A DNA stretch of 64,000 nt from NCBI RefSeq assembly GCF_023276405.1, contig NZ_JALRMO010000001.1:2108001-2172000 (forward strand), written 5' to 3'. The notes under the pieces are model-generated. The model saw only the letters and a list, made by a program, of their open reading frames with translations, did not search any database and was not told the origin of the DNA. Below, in pieces: positions 1 to 9,866 of this stretch. Both the position numbers and the translations under genes were made by a program. How positions within the stretch are numbered: position 1 is the stretch's first letter; each line of letters begins with the position of its first letter. This stretch comes from Paenibacillus hamazuiensis (GTDB lineage Bacteria > Bacillota > Bacilli > Paenibacillales > NBRC-103111).

Positions 1-1224
1 GGCCGCTACGAGCGCAAGCAGACGCTGGCGAACGCCGAACGTTTCGTTACGCCGGAGCTGAAGGCGAAGGAAGCGCTCATTCTCGAAGCGGAAGACAAGA
101 TGGTCGATCTCGAATACGAGCTGTTCACCCAGCTCCGGGACAGGCTGGCCTCTCAGGTGACGAGGCTTCAGGCTCTAGCGGAAATCGTCGCTACGATCGA
201 CGTGCTGCAGTCGCTCGCTACGGTCAGTGCGGCAAACCAGTTCCGCAAGCCGGAAATCGCCGAATCGGGCGATTTGGTCATTGAAGAAGGCCGCCATCCG
301 GTCGTCGAGGCGGTGATGACAAGCGGCCTGTTTATCGCCAACGAGACGAAGCTGACCGCGGAGGACGGCACGATGCTGCTCATTACCGGACCGAACATGG
401 CCGGTAAAAGCACGTACATGCGCCAGGTCGCCATCATCTGCATCATGGCGCAGATCGGCAGCTTCGTCCCGGCGATGAAGGCGCGCATTCCGATTCTCGA
501 CCGCATCTTCACGCGGATCGGAGCGGCCGACGATCTGATCGGCGGGCAGAGCACCTTTATGGTTGAGATGATGGACATCCAGGTAATGTGCGAGAAAGCG
601 ACCGGACGGAGCCTCGTCATCATCGATGAGCTCGGCCGAGGCACCTCGACGGGCGAAGGGATGGCGATCGCGCAGGCGGTGATCGAGTATTTGCACGACG
701 AGGTCGGCTGCAAAACGCTCGTGTCGACGCACTTTCACGAGCTCGCACACCTCGAAGAGAGCCTCGCGAATCTGCGCAACTATTGCATGGCGGTCAAGGA
801 AAGCGGCCGGCAGGTGACGTTTTTGCGCAAGCTGATCCGCGGGGCGGCCAGCACGAGCTACGGCATTTACTGCGCGCAGATCGCCGGTCTGCCGGATTCG
901 ATCATCCGGCGCTCGTATGACCTGCTGAGCGCTTTCGAAGCGCGGGCTGAGCTGGCTGCCGCTTCGCAGCAGGCCGCTGCCGCAGGGACGCCGCAGGCTG
1001 CCGCGCCCGAGGCGCCGCCGCAGGCTGAAGCTATCGTGCAGCTGAGCTTGTTTGGCGGCGAGAGCCCGGCGGACAAGCCGCGCCGCAAGCACGACGCGAA
1101 GCTTGAAGCGGCCGCAGATCCCAAGGCGGCAGAGGCGGCGCAGCGGCTCAGGCAGGCTGATTTGATCAATATGACGCCGCTTGAGGCGATGAACTTTTTA
1201 TACGAACTAAAAAAGATGTTGTAA
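1..1224 (+). CDS. mutS: DNA mismatch repair ATPase MutS (5' truncated by window edge)
   Basis: This is the C-terminal 407 residues of MutS, which recognises mispaired bases and recruits MutL. The frame is open from base 1, so the start lies outside the window. The ABC-type ATPase domain is complete: Walker A GPNMAGKST near nt 391, the segment GGQSTFMVEMMDI, Walker B VIIDELGRGTS near nt 619, and the H-loop STHFHELA. A low-complexity Ala/Pro/Gln linker (about nt 950-1040) leads to QLSLF, which matches the beta-clamp binding motif QL(S/D)LF, then the C-terminal helical oligomerisation segment. An S41 protease gene follows after 58 bases, and mutL comes after that. Confidence 0.97.
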   Translation, partial: GRYERKQTLANAERFVTPELKAKEALILEAEDKMVDLEYELFTQLRDRLASQVTRLQALAEIVATIDVLQSLATVSAANQFRKPEIAESGDLVIEEGRHPVVEAVMTSGLFIANETKLTAEDGTMLLITGPNMAGKSTYMRQVAIICIMAQIGSFVPAMKARIPILDRIFTRIGAADDLIGGQSTFMVEMMDIQVMCEKATGRSLVIIDELGRGTSTGEGMAIAQAVIEYLHDEVGCKTLVSTHFHELAHLEESLANLRNYCMAVKESGRQVTFLRKLIRGAASTSYGIYCAQIAGLPDSIIRRSYDLLSAFEARAELAAASQQAAAAGTPQAAAPEAPPQAEAIVQLSLFGGESPADKPRRKHDAKLEAAADPKAAEAAQRLRQADLINMTPLEAMNFLYELKKML

Positions 1225-1282
1225 AGCTTGCTCAATAAGTCAAGCGCAGTTACTATCAAACTTAGAACAAAGGGTGAGCGCT

Positions 1283-2731
1283 ATGAAACTGCTCCAAATG
1301 GCCAAAATCAAAAAAACAATGTCCGCCGCACTGCTGCTGTTAATGCTTGCCCCGATGCCGGCGCTGGCCGCCGATAAAAACGCTGCCGCTCCCGCCGATC
1401 CCGTCAAGGAAGTGCTCAATCTGCTGGAGAAAAACCACGTCAGCGCACCGACGCACGACAGCTTGTCGGCCTCCGCGATCAAAGGCATGGTCGAATCGCT
1501 CAAGGATCCGTATACGGTTTATTTTACGAAGGACGAATGGAAGCAGTTCACGAACAGCCTGGAGCAAAACTATGTCGGCATCGGCGTCCGCGTCGGCGAA
1601 GACAAGGAAGGCATCCTCGTCGTGGAAGTGTTTGCGGATACGCCGGCCGCTGCCGTCGGGCTTCAGCGCGGCGACATCATCACTGCGGTGGAAGGCAAGC
1701 CGATCGCCGGAGAAAAGCTGGACGACGTGATCAAGAAAATTCTCGGTGAGGAAGGCACGCAGGTCGGTCTGACCGTGAAGCGGGGAGACAGCTCCTTTGA
1801 CGTGAAGCCGACCCGCAAGCAGGTGCAAATCCCGGTCGTAACCAGCCATCTGTTTGACGGCGGAGTAGGCTACATCCAGGTCACCAGCTTCTCCAGCGAG
1901 GCGGACGAGCAGTTTGCCAGCCATATGGAGACGCTCAAGAAAAACGGCATGAAATCGCTCGTCATCGACCTGCGCGACAATCCGGGCGGTTTGCTCGACA
2001 CGGCGCGCGGCATCGCCAAGCTATTCGTAAAAGAAGGAACGCTCATTCATACGAAAGACCGCGACAATGCCGATGATCCGGTGCCGATCACAAACGGCAC
2101 GACGCAGCCGTTCCCGGTGACGATGCTCGTCAACGAGAACAGCGCCAGCGCCTCCGAGGTGCTGACCGGCGCTTTGCAGGACTACCTGCAGGTGCATGTC
2201 GTCGGCACGAAAACGTTCGGCAAAGGCAGCGTGCAAAACGTGTTCCCATTGTCGAACGGCGGAGCGCTGAAAGTGACGATTGAAGAATATTTGACTCCGA
2301 AAAAACGTCCGGTCAACCAGGTCGGGCTGACGCCGGATATTCCTGCCGAAGGCGATGTGCCTCAGCTCGTCACGGCGCTGCGCACGGCGGGCCTCTCCGG
2401 GTTTAAGCTGGACATCGACCGGCGCAATATTTCGCTCAACGGGTTCGATTTGACCGACAGCTTTAACGTTGTGCAGCAAAACGACCGCCTATACGTGCCT
2501 GCCCGCGTGCTCGCCGCGCTCGTAAATGCGGCGGTTACGTGGAACGATGCGGCTCAGTCGGTGGAGATCGCCTCCTCGGCAGGTTCCATATCTTATGCGG
2601 TGGGTTCGAACACGGAAGACATGATTTTCCAAAACGGCACGACGTATGTGGACGTAAGCCGCTTTGCGGAAACGTTCAGCCAGCTGAAATGGTCGCAAAG
2701 CGGCGGGCAGATTTCGCTTTCCGTCGGCTAA
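1283..2731 (+). CDS. S41 family C-terminal processing protease with PDZ and stalk-like C-terminal domain
   Basis: This 482-residue exported serine protease belongs to the CtpA/CtpB (tail-specific protease) family. The ATG at 1283 has AGGGTG six bases upstream; a GTG at 1274 is possible but lacks a ribosome site. The N-terminus is a signal peptide (basic MKLLQMAKIKK, hydrophobic core, APMPALAA). A PDZ domain follows (GIGVRVGEDKEGILVVEVF onward), then the peptidase core with SLVIDLRDNPGG, the Ser of NENSASASEVLTGAL and the Lys of GTKTFGKGSVQ, the catalytic Ser-Lys dyad. The last 100 or so residues look like a copper-amine-oxidase-N/stalk domain (LYVPARVLAALVNAAVTW), common on Paenibacillus surface proteins. 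It lies between mutS and mutL. The substrate is unknown. Confidence 0.9.
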   Translation: MKLLQMAKIKKTMSAALLLLMLAPMPALAADKNAAAPADPVKEVLNLLEKNHVSAPTHDSLSASAIKGMVESLKDPYTVYFTKDEWKQFTNSLEQNYVGIGVRVGEDKEGILVVEVFADTPAAAVGLQRGDIITAVEGKPIAGEKLDDVIKKILGEEGTQVGLTVKRGDSSFDVKPTRKQVQIPVVTSHLFDGGVGYIQVTSFSSEADEQFASHMETLKKNGMKSLVIDLRDNPGGLLDTARGIAKLFVKEGTLIHTKDRDNADDPVPITNGTTQPFPVTMLVNENSASASEVLTGALQDYLQVHVVGTKTFGKGSVQNVFPLSNGGALKVTIEEYLTPKKRPVNQVGLTPDIPAEGDVPQLVTALRTAGLSGFKLDIDRRNISLNGFDLTDSFNVVQQNDRLYVPARVLAALVNAAVTWNDAAQSVEIASSAGSISYAVGSNTEDMIFQNGTTYVDVSRFAETFSQLKWSQSGGQISLSVG

Positions 2732-2785
2732 TCGAACCAAGCGGTGTGATTCATCGCAATTACCGGGAAAGGGAATACAACGGCT

Positions 2786-4861
2786 ATGGGCAAAATACAA
2801 ATATTAGACGAGCATATCGCTAACCAGATCGCGGCGGGTGAAGTGGTCGAGCGCCCTTCCTCCGTCGTGAAGGAGCTTGTCGAAAACTCCATCGACGCCG
2901 GCAGCACGCGCATCGACGTAACGATCGAAGAGGGCGGGCTGTCGCTCATCCGCGTGACGGACAATGGCTCCGGCATGGAAAGCGACGATTGCGAGGTCGC
3001 CTTCTTTCGCCATGCGACGAGCAAAATATCCAGCGGCAAAGATTTGTTCTCCATCCGCACGCTCGGCTTCCGTGGGGAGGCGCTGCCCAGCATCGCCGCC
3101 GTGGCCAAGGTCGAATGCACGACATCGGCGGCGGCAACCGGCCTCGGCCGCAAAATCGTCATCGAGGGCGGAGCGATCAAGTCGCTTGAGGAAACGGCGG
3201 CGCCGAGAGGCACGGATATCGCCGTGCGGGAGTTGTTTTTCAATACGCCGGCGCGGCTGAAATACATGAAGACGATACAGACCGAGCTCAGCCACGTATC
3301 GGACTACATGTACCGGCTGGCGCTGGCGCATCCCGGCATCGCGTTTACGCTTCGGCACAATGGAAACACGCTGCTGCAGACGCTCGGAAACGGCGACCTC
3401 CTGCAGGTGATCGCTGCGATCTACGGAACGGCTATCGCCAAAAGCATGATCCCGCTTCGCGGAGAAAATCTCGACTATATGGTGCAGGGTTACATCTCCA
3501 AGCCGGACATGACGCGTGCGAACCGAAACGGCATTTCGACCGTCATCAACGGCAGATACATACGAAATTACGTGCTCATTCATGCTCTGCTGTCAGGCTA
3601 TCATACGCTGCTGCCGATAGGTCGATTTCCGCTTGCGGCGCTGCATATCCATATGACTCCTTCGCTTGTCGACGTCAACGTGCATCCGTCCAAGCTGGAG
3701 GTTCGCTTCAGCAAGGAGCAGGAGCTCATTTATTTTATCGAACAGCAGGTCAAGGCCGTTTTGCAAAAGCAGGTGCTGATTCCGTCCGGAGGATCATCGG
3801 GAAAAACAAAACCTGCGGTCGTCCAGGAACAGATGGCGCTGTATCGCCCGCAAGCGTCGGAAGGAGCGCCGGATAAGCAGCCGGCGGATCGGACGGGAAC
3901 GTCGTCGCGGGAGCCGGCGGGCTCGCCTGGAGAAGGCGGGGGGCAACCGGCGGATTCTGCATACGGTTCGTTTCATGCGCCGAAATCGGATGGGCCGCTC
4001 CCATGGGACGAACGCGGCGCAGCAGCGTTCCGGCCCGCAAAGCCCGGCGCGGATTTGTCCGGGGGCGGCAGCGGCTCGCCCGACTATCGGGGCGGATCTT
4101 TGCCGGCCGGCCCAAGCAGGAACAGTGCCGCTTCACCGACCCCACGGCCGGGAGGCGCCGCCGCCGCTCCGCGCACATCTGCCGATGCAGCGCGGCCTGC
4201 GGATGCAGCCAAGCTGAGCGAAGCGTTTATGAGCGCCGTGCTGCCGGAACCCGAGGAAGCGCCTCCCGCGCTGCCGGAATTTCCGAAGCTGACGCCGATC
4301 GGACAGCTTCACGGCACGTACATCGTCGCGCAAAACGAGGAAGGTTTGTTTTTGATGGATCAGCACGCCGCCCACGAGCGGATTAATTACGAACGGTATT
4401 ACGAGCTGTTCGGCAAGCCGCAGGAGGCAAGCCAGGAGCTGCTCGTTCCGATTACGCTGGAGTTTACGTCCGTCGAGGCGGAGCGGCTGAAAGAAAAGCT
4501 GCCGCTTTTTGAACAGGTCGGCGTTTATTTGGAGGCGTTCGGTGGGAATACCTTTATAGTAAGAGCGCATCCGCATTGGATGCCCCAGGACGAAGTGAAA
4601 GAGCTGATCGAAGAAATGGCCGAATGGGCGCTGTCCGAGAAAAAATCGCTCGATGTCGCCAAGCTGCGGGAAAAAGCCGCCATCATGTGCTCGTGCAAAG
4701 CGTCGATCAAGGCGAATCAGTCGCTCACCATCCTTGAGATGGAGGCGCTGTTCGACAAGCTCGCCGCCTGCAAAAATCCGTACACGTGTCCGCACGGCCG
4801 GCCGATTGTGATCAGCTTCTCCACTTACGAGCTGGAAAAAATGTTCAAGCGGGTGATGTAG
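2786..4861 (+). CDS. mutL: DNA mismatch repair endonuclease MutL
   Basis: This is a 691-residue MutL, the mismatch-repair matchmaker with its own nicking activity. The N-terminal GHKL ATPase carries [21 protein letters not shown] (ATP lid and Mg-binding Glu/Asn), DNGSGM, and ATSKI...[10 protein letters not shown] 150-residue linker (about 335-490) is rich in Pro, Gly, Ala and Ser and probably disordered. The C-terminal domain has the endonuclease metal motif [12 protein letters not shown], the CSCKAS and CPHGRP elements of the zinc site, and QELLVP, resembling the beta-clamp motif of Bacillus MutL. It is therefore of the endonuclease type used by bacteria without MutH. The next gene starts 4 bases after its stop. 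Confidence 0.97.
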   Translation: MGKIQILDEHIANQIAAGEVVERPSSVVKELVENSIDAGSTRIDVTIEEGGLSLIRVTDNGSGMESDDCEVAFFRHATSKISSGKDLFSIRTLGFRGEALPSIAAVAKVECTTSAAATGLGRKIVIEGGAIKSLEETAAPRGTDIAVRELFFNTPARLKYMKTIQTELSHVSDYMYRLALAHPGIAFTLRHNGNTLLQTLGNGDLLQVIAAIYGTAIAKSMIPLRGENLDYMVQGYISKPDMTRANRNGISTVINGRYIRNYVLIHALLSGYHTLLPIGRFPLAALHIHMTPSLVDVNVHPSKLEVRFSKEQELIYFIEQQVKAVLQKQVLIPSGGSSGKTKPAVVQEQMALYRPQASEGAPDKQPADRTGTSSREPAGSPGEGGGQPADSAYGSFHAPKSDGPLPWDERGAAAFRPAKPGADLSGGGSGSPDYRGGSLPAGPSRNSAASPTPRPGGAAAAPRTSADAARPADAAKLSEAFMSAVLPEPEEAPPALPEFPKLTPIGQLHGTYIVAQNEEGLFLMDQHAAHERINYERYYELFGKPQEASQELLVPITLEFTSVEAERLKEKLPLFEQVGVYLEAFGGNTFIVRAHPHWMPQDEVKELIEEMAEWALSEKKSLDVAKLREKAAIMCSCKASIKANQSLTILEMEALFDKLAACKNPYTCPHGRPIVISFSTYELEKMFKRVM

Positions 4862-4865
4862 AGGC

Positions 4866-5639
4866 ATGCTCGTAACGACATCGTACGATCCGACCGAAGA
4901 GCAGCTGGCACAAGCCCGCGATGCAGCGAAGAAGCTGGGAGCGCGGCTTATCCGCAGAGGACGGCTCGCCTTGGAGCGGATGAAGGAGCAATACGGCGAT
5001 CCGTCCGTCGTTCTTGTAACGAAGGAACGAATCGAGTATCATCAAGAGGGATATCCACTTTTTTACTTTCACCCGAGCATGGCCCATGTACGCATCCAGC
5101 GGATGCTGAAGGGCGAACAGGACACGCTGATGGAGGCGGCCGGCGTTCGGCCCGGCGACCGCGTGCTCGACTGCACGGCAGGGCTGGCTTCGGATGCGAT
5201 CGTTTTTTCCCATGCGGTGGGCGAAAGCGGATCGGTGGTTGCGCTCGAGAGCGAAAAGGTCGTCCAGTACATCGTAAAGGACGGTCTGGGACGCTACGAA
5301 TCGGTGGTCGAGCCGATCAACCGGGCAATGCGCCGGGTGGAGCTGCTGCATGCCGATCATGCCGATTATTTGCGCGGCGCCGAAACGGACAGTGTGGACA
5401 TCGTTTACCTGGACCCGATGTTCCGGCGGCCGATTCACGAGTCGAGCGCGATCAGCTCGATTCGCGGTTTGGCCAACGACATGGAAATTCGGGAAGAGAC
5501 GATCCGCGAGGCGCGAAGAGTGGCCCGCCGTTGTATCGTTCTCAAGGAATCGAAACGCAGCGGAGAATTTGAAAGGCTCGGTTTTACGGATATCGTCGCC
5601 GTATCTCCGAAGCTGGCATATGGAGTGATTCGACTTTGA
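4866..5639 (+). CDS. class I SAM-dependent methyltransferase, RsmJ-like
   Basis: This is a 257-residue Rossmann-fold methyltransferase. The SAM-binding motif I is VLDCTAGLASDAIVFS, a second acidic strand end is VVALESEK, and the catalytic loop is VDIVYLDPMFRRP. The DPMF(R/P) tetrapeptide with the preceding arrangement resembles RsmJ (YhiQ), which methylates a guanine of 16S rRNA (m2G1516 in E. coli). The resemblance is by motif only, so the substrate is inferred. It sits 4 bases after mutL and overlaps the TTG start of miaA by 4 bases, consistent with one transcript of repair and RNA-modification genes. The ribosome site is weak, so translational coupling to mutL is likely. Confidence 0.8.
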   Translation: MLVTTSYDPTEEQLAQARDAAKKLGARLIRRGRLALERMKEQYGDPSVVLVTKERIEYHQEGYPLFYFHPSMAHVRIQRMLKGEQDTLMEAAGVRPGDRVLDCTAGLASDAIVFSHAVGESGSVVALESEKVVQYIVKDGLGRYESVVEPINRAMRRVELLHADHADYLRGAETDSVDIVYLDPMFRRPIHESSAISSIRGLANDMEIREETIREARRVARRCIVLKESKRSGEFERLGFTDIVAVSPKLAYGVIRL

Positions 5640-6622
5640 GCGACGGACCCGAAAAGCGGATGAAGCTGCTCGTGCTCGTCGGCCCGACGGCGGTCGGCAA
5701 AACGAAGCTAAGCCTGGAGCTGGCGGAGGCGCTGAATGCCGAAGTCATATCGGGCGATTCGATGCAGGTGTACCGGGGCATGGATGTCGGCACCGCCAAA
5801 GCGACGGAGGAAGAACGCCGCAGGGTGCCGCATCATATGATCGATATTCACGATCCGGACCATCCTTTTTCCGTCGCTGAATTTCAGGCAAAGGCGCGCG
5901 AGCTGATCGCGGAGATCGCCGGGCGAAACCGGCTGCCTTTTATCGTGGGGGGAACCGGACTGTATGTGGAATCCGTCTGCTACGCCTATGAATTCAGCGA
6001 AGGAGGCGGGGACGAGGAATTCCGCGAAGAGCAGCGCAAGTACGCGCTGGCTCATGGGGAAGAGGCGCTTCATGCCAAGCTTCGCGAAGTCGACCCGATC
6101 TCGGCGGACCGGCTGCATCCGAACGATCAGAGGAGGATCATTCGGGCGCTGGAAATTTACCATATGACCGGGATTCCGATGTCCGAACAGCTCGCCGCCC
6201 AAAAAAAGCAATCTCCTTACGAACTATGTATCGTCGGGTTGACAATGGAGCGCGGTTTACTATATAAACGTATTGAAGACCGCATCGACGAGATGATGGA
6301 GCAAGGACTCGTGCAGGAGGTGCGGCGGCTGCTGGACCAGGGATACACGACCGATCTGGTGTCGATGCAGGGGCTCGGATACAAGGAAATCGCCGCTTAC
6401 TTACAAGGCAATCTGACTCTCGGGGAAGCGGTGGAGCTTCTGAAAAAAAACACGCGGCGTTTCGCCAAAAGGCAGCTGTCCTGGTTCCGCCACATGAAGG
6501 ATATCGAGTGGGTGGACGTGACGGATACCGCAAATTTTCATGCCCATTTCCAGAAGATACATGCTATAATAACAGCAAAGCTGAAGCTGAACGACCATTT
6601 TGAAGGGGGCCCCTTTTCATGA
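5636..6622 (+). CDS. miaA: tRNA dimethylallyltransferase MiaA
   Basis: This 328-residue enzyme transfers a dimethylallyl group to A37 of tRNAs reading UNN codons. The P-loop [14 protein letters not shown] is at the N-terminus, followed by [28 protein letters not shown], and VGGTGLYV, all signatures of the family. The TTG start at 5636 is chosen because GGAGTGA lies 7 bases upstream and the start overlaps the preceding stop; an internal ATG at 5660 would still keep the P-loop. The C-terminus includes [16 protein letters not shown], the tRNA-contact helix. Its stop overlaps the ATG of hfq (ATGA), so the two genes are co-translated as in many bacteria. Confidence 0.97.
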   Translation: MSDGPEKRMKLLVLVGPTAVGKTKLSLELAEALNAEVISGDSMQVYRGMDVGTAKATEEERRRVPHHMIDIHDPDHPFSVAEFQAKARELIAEIAGRNRLPFIVGGTGLYVESVCYAYEFSEGGGDEEFREEQRKYALAHGEEALHAKLREVDPISADRLHPNDQRRIIRALEIYHMTGIPMSEQLAAQKKQSPYELCIVGLTMERGLLYKRIEDRIDEMMEQGLVQEVRRLLDQGYTTDLVSMQGLGYKEIAAYLQGNLTLGEAVELLKKNTRRFAKRQLSWFRHMKDIEWVDVTDTANFHAHFQKIHAIITAKLKLNDHFEGGPFS

Positions 6623-6858
6623 ACAAATCCATCAATATTCAAGACACGTTTTTGAACCAACTCCGTAAAGAAAACATCCCGGTAACCGTCTATTTGACGA
6701 ACGGTTTCCAGATTCGGGGCCTGATTCGCGCATTTGACAACTTCACAATCATCATTGACAGCGAAGGCCGCCAGCAGATGGTGTATAAGCATGCGATCTC
6801 CACGTTTACACCGTCTCGTTCGGTAAACTTGCAGCAGCAGGATAACGCGGAAAACTGA
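6619..6858 (+). CDS. hfq: RNA chaperone Hfq
   Basis: This is a 79-residue Sm-like RNA chaperone, the usual length for a Firmicute Hfq. The Sm1 segment is [21 protein letters not shown] and the Sm2 segment is [10 protein letters not shown], with the KH motif that lines the proximal RNA-binding pore. The N-terminal [15 protein letters not shown] is the alpha helix that also contributes to the proximal face. The strong site AAGGGGG precedes the ATG, which overlaps the miaA stop. A hairpin terminator follows 70 bases downstream. Confidence 0.98.
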   Translation: MNKSINIQDTFLNQLRKENIPVTVYLTNGFQIRGLIRAFDNFTIIIDSEGRQQMVYKHAISTFTPSRSVNLQQQDNAEN

Positions 6859-6928
6859 TATCATTCTGACGTTACCGTTATCAGCGCAACTTTTGACATG
6901 TGCAGCACGTCATAAAGAATAGAATGTA

Positions 6929-6963
6929 AGAGCAACCTTAAGTTTTTAGGGTTGTTCTTTTGC
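6929..6963 (+). terminator. Rho-independent terminator after hfq
   Basis: An imperfect 13-bp stem (AGAGCAACCTTAA pairing with TTAGGGTTGTTCT, two G-U pairs) closes a 4-base loop and runs into TTTTGCTT. It ends the miaA-hfq transcript and lies just upstream of the penicillin-binding protein gene. Confidence 0.8.
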
Positions 6964-6999
6964 TTCTGGGGATTGGGAGAGGGAGGGGAGCAGCTGGGT

Positions 7000-9804
7000 A
7001 TGGCAGAAAAAAAACAGACGGCCGTTAAGAAGCCGAGCGCCAAAAAGAAAAAGGGGAAAAAGGTTACGGCCGGCCGGGTGCTGGCGTGGACTCTTGTGGC
7101 GGGAGCTCTCGGCGTGATCGGAGCGCTCGGGTTATATGCGACGATTATTTTCAACGGGAACAAAATTTTGGCGGAAAACTGGGATAAGCTGGATATGCCC
7201 GAAGCTTCGCATGTGTTCGATGTGAACAACAACGAAGTGACGGTGCTGTACCGGGAAAACCGCGAAAGCGTAACGAGCAGCGAAATTCCAAAAAAGCTGG
7301 GGGAAGCGTTCATCGCCACGGAGGACCGCAGGTTCAACCAGCATTCCGGCGTCGATTTTGTCGCCATAGGCCGGGCGATCGTCAAAGATATTGTGGCGCG
7401 CAGCGCGGTCGAAGGCGGCAGCACGATCACGCAGCAGCTGGCGAAAAATCTGTTTTTGAATTCGAACAAAACGTTTTTCCGCAAAGCGACGGAAATGTCG
7501 ATCGCAGTGGCGCTGGAAACCAAATTTTCAAAGGATGAAATTCTGGAAAGATATTTGAACCGGATCTTTTTCGGGAACGGGGCTTACGGGGTGAAGGCGG
7601 CGGCGAAAAAATATTTCGGCATCTCCGACCTGAACAAGCTGGAATTGTGGCAGATGGCGACGCTGGCGGCCATTCCGAAATCGCCGTCGAATTACAACCC
7701 GATCGACAATCCGGAAAAATCGAAGGAACGGCGCGACGTCGTGCTGAAGCTGATGGCCGACCAAGGTTATATCACTGAGGACGAACGCGCGAAAGCTTCG
7801 GCTCAGGAGTACGTTCCGCCGAAGGATACGAGCAACAAAAAAGATTACATGGCTTATCTCGACTATGTCATAAAGGAAGCTTCGGACGTGTACGGCATTT
7901 CCGAGGACGATCTGCTGCGAAACGGGTATAAGATTTATACCGCGATGGATGCGAGTGCGCAAAAGATCATGGAGCAGACGTACGAGAATCCGAAGTTTTT
8001 TCAAAAGGACGGCCCGGAGCAAAAAATTCAAAGCGCCATGGCGATCGTGAACAACAAGGATGGCGGCATCGTGGCGATGGTCGGCGGACGCGATTACGTC
8101 CGCAAAGGGCTGAACCGCGCAGCCGACCCTCGCGGCGCGCGTCAGCCGGGCTCGTCGTTCAAGCCGCTGATCGTATACGCCCCTGCCTTGGAGAAAGGAT
8201 ATTCGCCTTACAGCAAGCTGCAGGACGAAGAGACCACGTACAACGGCTATACGCCGCGCAACTACGACGGCGTGTATCGCGGCCAAGTCGATATGTTCGA
8301 AGCGGTGAAACGTTCGATCAACGCCCCGGCCGTTTGGCTCTTGAATGAGATTGGCATTAAGTACGCAACGGGTTTCGTGAATAAGCTGGGTATCACATTG
8401 GATAAACAGGATGCCAACCTTGCCATTGCCCTTGGGGGCTTAACGAAAGGCGTCACTCCGCTGCAAATGGCGACGGCGTATTCGGCTTTTCCGAACCAGG
8501 GTTACCTGAACCAGAGCCATGCGATCATTAAAATCATCGATGACGACGGCACCGAACTGGCGGCCTACAAGCCGAAGCGGACAGAACCGGTCATGAGCGC
8601 GAAAACGGCCTGGTACATGATCCAGCTGCTGCAGGGTGTTCTGGAGCCGGGAGGCACCGGGACGGCGGCGAAGCTCGATCGTCCGGCCGCCGGCAAAACC
8701 GGCACGACCCAGCTCGATCTGAAAGGTCTGGAGAAAAACAACCGCGACGTCTGGTTTGCCGGCTTTACGCCGGAATGGAGCGCTGCGGTATGGATGGGCT
8801 TCGACAAAACGGATACGAAGCATTACGTGCTGCCGTCCAGCGGTTCCATGCCGGCGGCGATCTTCAAGGAAGTGATGTCGAAGGCGCTGGCCAAGAAGCC
8901 GGCGACGCAGTTCGTCCGTCCGAACAACGTGCCGGATCTTACCGCGCCGCCGAAAGCGGTCGGCGACCTGAAAGCGGAGCTTCTGGAGGGGACAAATCCG
9001 GCAGTCGGGCTGACATGGTCGCCGATGGGCGACAAGCTGAGCTACAAGGTATACCGGAAAGAAGCGAAGGATAAGGACTTCCAGCTCCTCCAAACGGTTA
9101 CGACAACCGATATGCGCGACCTGACGGTTGCTGCGGGCAGCTCGTACGAATATTATGTCGTTGCATTTAATCCGGAAAATAATACGGACAGCGACAAGTC
9201 CAATGTAGAAAAAATCGACGTGCCGCAACATGGCGCGGCGGATCCGCTTCATCCGCAGCAGCCGGGCGGTGCGATCGGACCCGGCGCCACGCCGCCCGGC
9301 ACAACGAATCCGGGCGGCGTGCCGGGAACGACCCCGGGCGGTCAGACGCCCGGGACGACAAACGGCGGCGCGAAGACGAATGGCCCGGGAACCGGTGCCG
9401 GCAACGCGCCGGGAACCGGCGGGGCGGCGGGTGGAACCGCCCCGGGAACGTCACCCGTGCCCGGAGGCACGGGCACGGGGCAGACGGCGCCGGGTGCCGG
9501 TGGAACCGGCTCCGGCGCGCAAAACGGCGGCGGCCCCGGCACGGGCACGCCGGGCGGCACAGGCGCCGGCGCTACGCCGAAGCCGGCGGGCGGTGCGACG
9601 CCGGCACCGGGCGGAGCCGGCGGCAGCGCCACTCCCGCGCCCGGAGGCACGGGCGGCGGCGCAACAGCCCCGGCGGCGGGAACGCCCGCCGGGAACACTC
9701 CGGCGCCGGCCGGCAGCCCGGCGCCCGGCAGCGGCGGCACCGGGGCGATCGGCCCCGGCGCGGCGAATCCCGGCACGCCGGTCGTGACGCAGCCGGCGCG
9801 GTGA
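7000..9804 (+). CDS. class A penicillin-binding protein (PBP1A family) with Gly/Pro-rich tail
   Basis: This is a 934-residue bifunctional peptidoglycan synthase. The ATG at 7000 follows a long GGGAGGGGAG site. A very basic cytoplasmic N-terminus (KKPSAKKKKGKK) precedes one membrane anchor. The GT51 glycosyltransferase domain has TEDRRFNQHSGVD (catalytic Glu near residue 108), GGSTITQQLAKNLFL and the RKATEM segment. The transpeptidase domain has the catalytic Ser in GSSFKPL (about residue 385), an SIN-type motif, and KTGTT. A fibronectin type III-like domain (about 650-740) follows. The last 190 or so residues are nearly all Gly, Pro, Ala and Thr, a low-complexity tail likely to lie in or cross the wall. 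It is probably transcribed separately from hfq. Confidence 0.95.
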   Translation: MAEKKQTAVKKPSAKKKKGKKVTAGRVLAWTLVAGALGVIGALGLYATIIFNGNKILAENWDKLDMPEASHVFDVNNNEVTVLYRENRESVTSSEIPKKLGEAFIATEDRRFNQHSGVDFVAIGRAIVKDIVARSAVEGGSTITQQLAKNLFLNSNKTFFRKATEMSIAVALETKFSKDEILERYLNRIFFGNGAYGVKAAAKKYFGISDLNKLELWQMATLAAIPKSPSNYNPIDNPEKSKERRDVVLKLMADQGYITEDERAKASAQEYVPPKDTSNKKDYMAYLDYVIKEASDVYGISEDDLLRNGYKIYTAMDASAQKIMEQTYENPKFFQKDGPEQKIQSAMAIVNNKDGGIVAMVGGRDYVRKGLNRAADPRGARQPGSSFKPLIVYAPALEKGYSPYSKLQDEETTYNGYTPRNYDGVYRGQVDMFEAVKRSINAPAVWLLNEIGIKYATGFVNKLGITLDKQDANLAIALGGLTKGVTPLQMATAYSAFPNQGYLNQSHAIIKIIDDDGTELAAYKPKRTEPVMSAKTAWYMIQLLQGVLEPGGTGTAAKLDRPAAGKTGTTQLDLKGLEKNNRDVWFAGFTPEWSAAVWMGFDKTDTKHYVLPSSGSMPAAIFKEVMSKALAKKPATQFVRPNNVPDLTAPPKAVGDLKAELLEGTNPAVGLTWSPMGDKLSYKVYRKEAKDKDFQLLQTVTTTDMRDLTVAAGSSYEYYVVAFNPENNTDSDKSNVEKIDVPQHGAADPLHPQQPGGAIGPGATPPGTTNPGGVPGTTPGGQTPGTTNGGAKTNGPGTGAGNAPGTGGAAGGTAPGTSPVPGGTGTGQTAPGAGGTGSGAQNGGGPGTGTPGGTGAGATPKPAGGATPAPGGAGGSATPAPGGTGGGATAPAAGTPAGNTPAPAGSPAPGSGGTGAIGPGAANPGTPVVTQPAR

Positions 9805-9834
9805 TTTTTGATTTTTTCCGGTGTGATGTATAAT
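9805..9834 (+). promoter_or_regulatory. candidate sigma-A promoter for the cyclophilin lipoprotein
   Basis: A perfect TATAAT is at 9829-9834, with only a poor -35 (TTTTGA at 17-bp spacing or TTGATT at 15 bp). It is placed 30-40 bases upstream of the lipoprotein start. Confidence 0.45.
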
Positions 9835-9866
9835 GGACATTGGAAAAATCGCAGAATGGAGTGACA

